From Ruminococcus sp. (GTDB lineage: Bacteria; Bacillota; Clostridia; Oscillospirales; Acutalibacteraceae), in NCBI GenBank assembly GCA_017473775.1, contig JAFUJH010000015.1, positions 1 to 45,956 of the forward strand: a stretch of 45,956 nt of DNA, read 5' to 3'. This document shows, in pieces, positions 40,958 to 45,956 of this stretch. Within the stretch, counting starts at the first letter, position 1. Each line of letters opens with the position of its first letter. The notes under the pieces are model-generated. The model was not told the DNA's origin. It ran no database searches and was given only the letters and a program-made list of their open reading frames with translations. Made by a program: the position numbers and the translations under genes.

Positions 40958-41006
40958 AATGGATCCAGCTGTCTGCAGAGGAAGCTGGATCCATTTTGTT
41001 TTTTAG
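40958..41006 (+). terminator. Attenuator-like terminator in the V-ATPase leader
   Basis: Thirteen-base perfect arms (40958-40970, 40983-40995), loop of 12 nt, then TTTTTT. It lies between the promoter and the subunit E ATG, about 110 nt after the start site, so it must be bypassed for the operon to be read: a transcription attenuator. A 19-codon ORF (40947-41006) runs through it, without a ribosome-binding site. Confidence 0.6.
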
Positions 41007-41042
41007 CAGTAAAATTGACTAAATATAAAAGGAGATAGAATT

Positions 41043-41651
41043 ATGGAAGTTCAACTTCAGGAGCTTATTGAGCAGATTAAGAAGGATGGTGTTGAAACCG
41101 CTGAAGCAGAAGCCAAGGCTATCGTTGAGGCGGCAAAGTCAGATGCCGAAAAGATTATTGCTGATGCACAGGCACAGGCAGATAAAATCTTATCCGGTGC
41201 AAAAACTGAAACTGAGAGAATGACGAAATCAAGCGAGGATGCTATTCGTCAGGCGGGTCGCAATCTGCTTATTTCTTTCAGAGAAAGTGTAACGAGAGAG
41301 CTTAATGCTATCGTTAGCGAAAATGTTACTGCTGTATATTCATCGGATGCATTCAAAGGGCTGATTATTAGCATTGTTGAAAATTGGGCAAACAAGCCGG
41401 ATGCAGAAGATATCGCAGTAATTTTGAATACTCAAGACCTTAATAAGTTGGAAGAAACCTTACTGGCAGTTCTTAAAGAAAAAATGTTAAAGGGTATCAC
41501 TTTGAAGGCGAATGATAATTTTGACGGTGGATTCCGCATCGCTGTCAATGACGGCAGCGCATATTACGATTATTCGGCAGAGGCAGTTGTGGATATGCTT
41601 TCAAATTATCTTAGCCCTAAGGTTACCGAGCTTTTGAAAGAGGCGAAGTAA
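41043..41651 (+). CDS. atpE: V/A-type ATP synthase subunit E
   Basis: A 202-residue peripheral-stalk subunit. The N-terminal half is a long charged coiled coil (AEAEAKAIVEAAKSDAEKIIADAQ, about 18-80); the C-terminal part is globular (GGFRIAVNDGSAYYDYSAEAVVDML). This is the AtpE/NtpE pattern. AAGGAG is eight bases before the ATG. It is the first gene of the V-ATPase operon, separated from the next by five bases. Confidence 0.88.
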   Translation: MEVQLQELIEQIKKDGVETAEAEAKAIVEAAKSDAEKIIADAQAQADKILSGAKTETERMTKSSEDAIRQAGRNLLISFRESVTRELNAIVSENVTAVYSSDAFKGLIISIVENWANKPDAEDIAVILNTQDLNKLEETLLAVLKEKMLKGITLKANDNFDGGFRIAVNDGSAYYDYSAEAVVDMLSNYLSPKVTELLKEAK

Positions 41652-41656
41652 TAACT

Positions 41657-42214
41657 ATGGCTGAATATTATTTAATATCGCAGTTGCCGTCTTTGGATGG
41701 GATAAGTGAAAATACTCCCCTTCCGATTACCGAAGAACGATTTGCAGAGCTTTGCAACCGTTTTTTAGGAAAAAGAGCGCAGGAAATGCTGAGTAAGCTT
41801 ACCCTATCACCTCCCAAAAACAGCGAGAACTCTGGCTCTGCATTGATTGATGCCTGGAACGAAAGCGAGCGAAACCTTCGATTTGCTCTCGGTAAAGTTC
41901 GGGCAGAGAAAATGAAGAAACCATTCAATACGGAAAACAGGATTTTTCCTGTGGAGTATATCAAGGCAGCAAGTGAGGCAATAGAAATTGAAAATCCAAT
42001 GGAAGCAGAAAAATATCTAAACCGTTACCGCTTGGAAATCTTAGAAGCGTTACGGCCTATGGATAGTTTTTCGGAGGATTATATTTTCTATTACGGACTA
42101 AAATTTAAATTGCTTCTTCGCATAAGGCAGTTTGATACAAAGAGCGGAGAAAAAGCATACAAAAATATATACGACTCCATTTTAAACGGAGATAGGTTGG
42201 AGGCAAAACAATGA
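41657..42214 (+). CDS. DUF2764 protein of the V-ATPase operon
   Basis: A 185-residue protein starting MAEYYLISQLPSLDG, with PLPITEERFAELCNRFL; this is the DUF2764 pattern seen between the E and A genes in the V-ATPase operons of Chlamydia and Borrelia. Its function is unknown; a role in the stator or in assembly is possible. Helical overall (EAEKYLNRYRLEILEAL, SEDYIFYYGLKFKLLLRI). Its stop overlaps the next ATG by four bases (ATGA), so the A subunit is probably translationally coupled to it. It may replace the missing C/F-type subunits. Confidence 0.8.
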   Translation: MAEYYLISQLPSLDGISENTPLPITEERFAELCNRFLGKRAQEMLSKLTLSPPKNSENSGSALIDAWNESERNLRFALGKVRAEKMKKPFNTENRIFPVEYIKAASEAIEIENPMEAEKYLNRYRLEILEALRPMDSFSEDYIFYYGLKFKLLLRIRQFDTKSGEKAYKNIYDSILNGDRLEAKQ

Positions 42215-43980
42215 CCGAAAATAAAGGAAAGGTAGTAAGCATAAACGGTAACTTAGTGTCGGTAGAATTTGACGGCAACGTTTCTATGAACGAAATATGC
42301 TATGTTTTTGTGGGTGATACCGCTCTTAAAAGCGAGGTTATCCGTATAAAAGGCAACATTGCTCAAGTGCAGGTTTATGAAATGACTGATGGTATTCAAT
42401 GCGGGGATATGGTTGAATTTACGGGAGATATGCTCTCGGCAGAGCTCGGCCCCGGATTGCTCGGCCAGATCTATGACGGACTTCAAAATCCGCTTCCTGT
42501 TTTAGCAGAGCAGGCAGGCTGGTTTTTGGAAAGAGGAATTTACGCAGACGGACTGAATTTGGAAAAGAAATGGGAGTTTACACCGACCGCTAAAGTAGGC
42601 GACATTGTTCGTGCAGGCAAATATATCGGAACGGTTCCCGAAGGCCCGTTTACACATAAAATTTTTGTACCCTTTTATCTGCTTGGAAACTATACAGTAA
42701 AATTCGTTGCTGAACATGGAGAATACACCGTAAAAGAAACAATTGCAATTCTAACTGATGAGCGTGGCCGTGAAATTCCCGTATCTATGAGTTTCAAGTG
42801 GCCTGTTAAACGTGCAGTAAAATGTTATAGCGAGAGATTGGCACCTGTTGAAACGATGGAAACCAAGGTGCGACTTATTGACTCTTTCTTCCCCGTAGCA
42901 AAAGGCGGAACCTATTGCACTCCCGGACCGTTCGGTGCAGGTAAAACGGTACTACAGCATACCACATCGAAATACGCAGATGTTGACATTGTTATTATTG
43001 CAGCTTGCGGTGAGCGTGCTGGTGAAGTTGTTGAAACACTTACGGAGTTCCCTGAACTGACCGATCCTAAAACCGGCCGTTCACTTATGGAACGCACTAT
43101 CATTATATGTAATACTTCCTCTATGCCCGTTGCCTCCCGTGAAGCTTCGGTTTATACTGCGGTAACACTTGCTGAGTACTATCGCCAAATGGGACTTGAT
43201 GTTCTTATGTTGGCAGACTCAACATCTCGCTGGGCACAGGCGATGCGTGAAATGTCGGGCAGACTTGAAGAAATCCCCGGTGAAGAGGCTTTCCCTGCAT
43301 ACTTGGAATCCTATATTGCGGCATTTTACGAAAGAGCAGGTTGTGTTCGTCTCCCCGATGGCAGTACCGGTTCCGTTACCATTGGCGGTACTGTATCCCC
43401 TGCAGGCGGCAACTTTGAGGAACCCGTAACACAGGCGACTTTAAAGGTTGTAGGTGCATTCCACGGTCTTTCCCGTGAACGTTCGGATGCAAGAAAATAT
43501 CCTGCCATTGATCCGCTTATCTCTTGGTCAAAATATAACAGCGTTATTGACGGCGAAAAATTGGAATTTTGTAAAGACATTCTTCATCACGGTGACGAGA
43601 TCGGCTCAATGATGAAGGTTGTCGGTGAAGAAGGTACTACTCTTTCTGATTACATTACCTATTTAAAATCTGAAATGCTCGATGCTGTTTATCTGCAGCA
43701 GAACTCCTTTGATTTGGTTGAGGCAAACTGCGGGAAACAGCGTCAACGCTATGTTACCGATAAACTCGTGCATATTTTAGGTAGTAATTATGCTCTTCAA
43801 AATAAAGATGATGCGCGAGGCTTCTTTAACCGTATGCGCCAGAAATTCATCGACTGGAATTACACCGAGTTTGAGAGCGAATCGTTTAAAAAAGCAGAAT
43901 CTGAGATCGATGAATTGTATCGCAAGGGTGACGGCAAATTAGCCGCACCTGCCGAAAAATTATTAAAGGACGGTGAATGA
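42211..43980 (+). CDS. atpA: V/A-type ATP synthase catalytic subunit A
   Basis: A 589-residue catalytic subunit, the usual length. Walker A is GPFGAGKT (239-246), followed by the A-type non-homologous insertion and [35 protein letters not shown]. The C-terminal helical domain follows. GGAGG is seven bases before the ATG. It overlaps the DUF2764 gene before it and the B subunit after it (four bases each), indicating a tightly coupled operon. It hydrolyses or makes ATP in the soluble V1 head. Confidence 0.97.
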   Translation: MTENKGKVVSINGNLVSVEFDGNVSMNEICYVFVGDTALKSEVIRIKGNIAQVQVYEMTDGIQCGDMVEFTGDMLSAELGPGLLGQIYDGLQNPLPVLAEQAGWFLERGIYADGLNLEKKWEFTPTAKVGDIVRAGKYIGTVPEGPFTHKIFVPFYLLGNYTVKFVAEHGEYTVKETIAILTDERGREIPVSMSFKWPVKRAVKCYSERLAPVETMETKVRLIDSFFPVAKGGTYCTPGPFGAGKTVLQHTTSKYADVDIVIIAACGERAGEVVETLTEFPELTDPKTGRSLMERTIIICNTSSMPVASREASVYTAVTLAEYYRQMGLDVLMLADSTSRWAQAMREMSGRLEEIPGEEAFPAYLESYIAAFYERAGCVRLPDGSTGSVTIGGTVSPAGGNFEEPVTQATLKVVGAFHGLSRERSDARKYPAIDPLISWSKYNSVIDGEKLEFCKDILHHGDEIGSMMKVVGEEGTTLSDYITYLKSEMLDAVYLQQNSFDLVEANCGKQRQRYVTDKLVHILGSNYALQNKDDARGFFNRMRQKFIDWNYTEFESESFKKAESEIDELYRKGDGKLAAPAEKLLKDGE

Positions 43981-45278
43981 GAGTGAATAAAGTATATAAT
44001 CGAATAGAATCCATTACCGGTAACGTTATCACTGTCCGAGCAAATGATGTTAAGTATAAGGAATTGGCACAGATCAACACACGCTTTGGCAAGTCCTTGG
44101 CTCAGGTTAATAAAATTGAGGGGGATATTGTTTCTCTGCAGGTTTTTGCCGGCGGTCAGGGCGTTTCTACAGGAGATGAAGTTCGTTTCCTCGGTCACGA
44201 AATGCGAGTATCTTTCAGTGAAGATTTATTGGGTCGTATATTTAACGGCTCTGGTGAGCCGAGAGATAAAGGCCCTGCACTTAACGATAATATGAAATCT
44301 ATCGGCGGTCCCTCTGTTAATCCCACGAAACGTATTCTTGCCAACCGAATGATGAGAACTAACATTCCTATGATTGATATGTTCAACACCTTGGTTGTTT
44401 CTCAAAAGTTGCCTATTTTCTCTATTTCGGGTGAGCCGTACAATCAACTTCTTGCCCGAATTGCAATGCAGGCAGAAGCCGACGTAATCGTTCTTGGTGG
44501 CATGGGTCTTAAATATGATGATTTCCTGTATTTCAAGGATGTGCTTTCCAAGGGCGGAGCACTCAGTAAAACCGTTATGTTTATTCATACTGCTTCCGAT
44601 CCTACCGTTGAGTGTATGATGATTCCCGATATGGTATTGGCGGTTGCAGAGCAATTTGCACTTCAGAATAAAGACGTATTGGTGCTCCTTACCGATATGA
44701 CCAACTTTGCTGATGCTATGAAGGAAATTGCTATTACGCAGGAACAGGTTCCTTCCAACCGTGGATATCCCGGCGATCTGTATTCTCAGCTCGCAGCCCG
44801 TTACGAAAAGGCGGTTGACTTTGCTGATTCGGGTTCTGTTACCGTTTTAGCCGTTACCACAATGCCCGGTGATGATGTAACCCATCCCGTCCCAGACAAT
44901 ACGGGATATATTACCGAAGGTCAGTATTACCTTAAAGGCGGTCGTATAGAGCCGTTCGGTTCTCTTTCCAGACTAAAACAAAACGTAAACGGTAAAACAC
45001 GAAAAGACCATCGAGCGCTCATGGATGCGATGATTCGCCTTTATTCTTCTTACAAGGAAACGCTTGAAAAGAAAAACATGGGCTTTTCTATGAGCCGTTG
45101 GGACGAAAAATTGCTGAAATACGGTGAGCTTTTTGAAAGCAAGCTAATGTCGCTGTCGGTTAATCTTATGCTTGAAGATGCACTTGATTTGGGATGGGAG
45201 ATTTTAGCTGATTGCTTCGAAAAGGACGAAACCGGAATCAAATCAGACCTTACTGATGAATTTTGGCCTAAAGGTTAA
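43977..45278 (+). CDS. atpB: V/A-type ATP synthase subunit B
   Basis: A 433-residue regulatory head subunit. It has no Walker A; the equivalent segment is [27 protein letters not shown]. Family segments: [38 protein letters not shown] and the [17 protein letters not shown] segment. ATG overlaps the stop of subunit A (ATGA); AGGA lies six bases before it. It is shorter than many clostridial B subunits (about 460), as in the Chlamydia/spirochaete type. Confidence 0.96.
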   Translation: MRVNKVYNRIESITGNVITVRANDVKYKELAQINTRFGKSLAQVNKIEGDIVSLQVFAGGQGVSTGDEVRFLGHEMRVSFSEDLLGRIFNGSGEPRDKGPALNDNMKSIGGPSVNPTKRILANRMMRTNIPMIDMFNTLVVSQKLPIFSISGEPYNQLLARIAMQAEADVIVLGGMGLKYDDFLYFKDVLSKGGALSKTVMFIHTASDPTVECMMIPDMVLAVAEQFALQNKDVLVLLTDMTNFADAMKEIAITQEQVPSNRGYPGDLYSQLAARYEKAVDFADSGSVTVLAVTTMPGDDVTHPVPDNTGYITEGQYYLKGGRIEPFGSLSRLKQNVNGKTRKDHRALMDAMIRLYSSYKETLEKKNMGFSMSRWDEKLLKYGELFESKLMSLSVNLMLEDALDLGWEILADCFEKDETGIKSDLTDEFWPKG

Positions 45279-45292
45279 GGAGGTCTGTAGTT

Positions 45293-45925
45293 TTGGCAAA
45301 AATCAAACTAACTAAAAACGAGTTGAAGGTACAAAAGGACGCACTTAAAATGTACCGCAGATATTTGCCTACTCTGACACTGAAAAAGCAACAACTCCAA
45401 TCGGAAATCCGTACAATTGAAGCCAAGGCAAAGGCTGTGAGAAAAGAACGAGAAAATCTTGAATTCGGCTTTCGTGAATGGATCGCTGTTTTTAGCGAAA
45501 TGGATGCCTTCCCAAAAGGAATTATAACCGTCAGCAATATTCGCAAAGGAAAAGGAAATATTGCAGGCGTTGATATTCCTACGTTTGAGGGCGCGGATTT
45601 TAAAAGAGGAGATTATGATCTTTACGAAACACCTCTTTGGGTGGATATCGCCGCAAACCATATGGAAAAGGCAATGTCCCTTGATTTAGAGGCGGAAGTG
45701 TTAGATGAACAGGTCAGACTATTAGAGATTGAATTGCTTTCAACTTCTCAAAGAGTTAACCTGTTTGAAAAGGTTAAAATCCCCGAAACCGAGGAAAATA
45801 TCAAAAAAATATCGATTTATATGGCAGACCAACAGGTTAGTGCCGTAGTGCGTTCAAAAATATCAAAACGAAAGATAGCCCTTCGTAATGCTGTGGCTTC
45901 CGAAAAGGAGGTTTATTCATTATGA
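45293..45925 (+). CDS. atpD: V/A-type ATP synthase subunit D
   Basis: A 210-residue central-stalk subunit made of two long helices. N-terminal KIKLTKNELKVQKDALKMYRRYLPTLTLKKQQLQ and C-terminal NLFEKVKIPETEENIKKISIYMADQQ fit the family. It starts with TTG at 45293, preceded by GGAGG at a nine-base spacing. It ends overlapping the start of the subunit I gene (ATGA). Confidence 0.92.
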   Translation: MAKIKLTKNELKVQKDALKMYRRYLPTLTLKKQQLQSEIRTIEAKAKAVRKERENLEFGFREWIAVFSEMDAFPKGIITVSNIRKGKGNIAGVDIPTFEGADFKRGDYDLYETPLWVDIAANHMEKAMSLDLEAEVLDEQVRLLEIELLSTSQRVNLFEKVKIPETEENIKKISIYMADQQVSAVVRSKISKRKIALRNAVASEKEVYSL

Positions 45926-45956
45926 TAGTGCCTATGAAAAAAGTATCTCTTATTAT
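45922..45956 (+). CDS. atpI: V/A-type ATP synthase subunit I, N-terminus only
   Basis: Eleven codons, MIVPMKKVSLI, match the usual N-terminus of the membrane stator subunit I (IVPMKKVxL). It overlaps the stop of subunit D (ATGA) and has AGGAGG ten bases upstream. Truncated by the end of the window. Confidence 0.7.
   Translation, partial: MIVPMKKVSLI

Noticed and set aside
40947-41006. Nineteen-codon frame through the V-ATPase leader terminator
   Set aside because: No ribosome-binding site and no run of a regulatory amino acid; kept only as a note in the attenuator entry.

Overview
This window looks like part of the chromosome of a Gram-positive, starch-degrading gut clostridium of the Ruminococcus type (Oscillospiraceae). 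This is an inference from three things. Two secreted proteins end in type I dockerins with the ruminococcal ATxIQK duplication. Two very large secreted carbohydrate-active proteins carry starch-binding modules. Most of the genes found are ordinary Firmicutes housekeeping genes (tex, UPF0291, yfcE, an AGCS transporter, a ComEA-like protein). No rRNA, tRNA, CRISPR array, insertion sequence or prophage gene was recognised.

Layout. 1-2600: palindromic repeats, a DUF2238-like membrane protein, a PlsC-type acyltransferase and a small DUF4282-like membrane protein. 2674-7224: a 1516-residue dockerin-bearing six-hairpin glycosidase with several carbohydrate-binding modules, including a CBM26-like one. 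7481-10324: a UPF0291 protein, a MutS-family ATPase with an Asn in Walker B, and a translationally coupled pair of unknown genes whose second member has only 55 codons. 10440-10625: a second cluster of palindromic repeats that supplies the 3' end of the neighbouring HD-domain gene. 10593-13755: a tex-arsC-HD operon. 13918-18888: a 1656-residue DUF4062-STAND-TPR protein, the best candidate here for an uncharacterised sensing or immune system. 18965-20826: a tandem flavodoxin-fold protein and a short ComEA-like helix-hairpin-helix protein. 20905-27999: a two-gene surface operon, a lipoprotein followed by a 1917-residue ricin-like/fibro-slime protein. 28305-33297: YfcE, a dockerin-bearing transglutaminase-like protein, an AGCS transporter, and a divergent membrane protein/TetR pair with a symmetrical promoter. 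33366-35504: a SNF2 helicase. 35629-40500: a 1623-residue GH13 amylase-like protein whose third catalytic residue appears to be Asn. 41043 to the end: a V/A-type ATPase operon in the Chlamydia/spirochaete gene order (E, DUF2764, A, B, D, I).

How the genes work together. The two glycosidase-type proteins, the dockerin transglutaminase-like protein and the lipoprotein/fibro-slime pair form an extracellular set that would bind and process starch and decorate the cell surface; the matching cohesin scaffoldins are not in the window. The V-ATPase and the AGCS transporter are ion-coupled membrane systems. Nearly every gene or operon end has a clear hairpin terminator, many serving both strands of convergent genes. 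Several start regions carry inverted repeats laid over the promoter (yfcE, tetR/membrane protein, V-ATPase), which suggest specific repressors.
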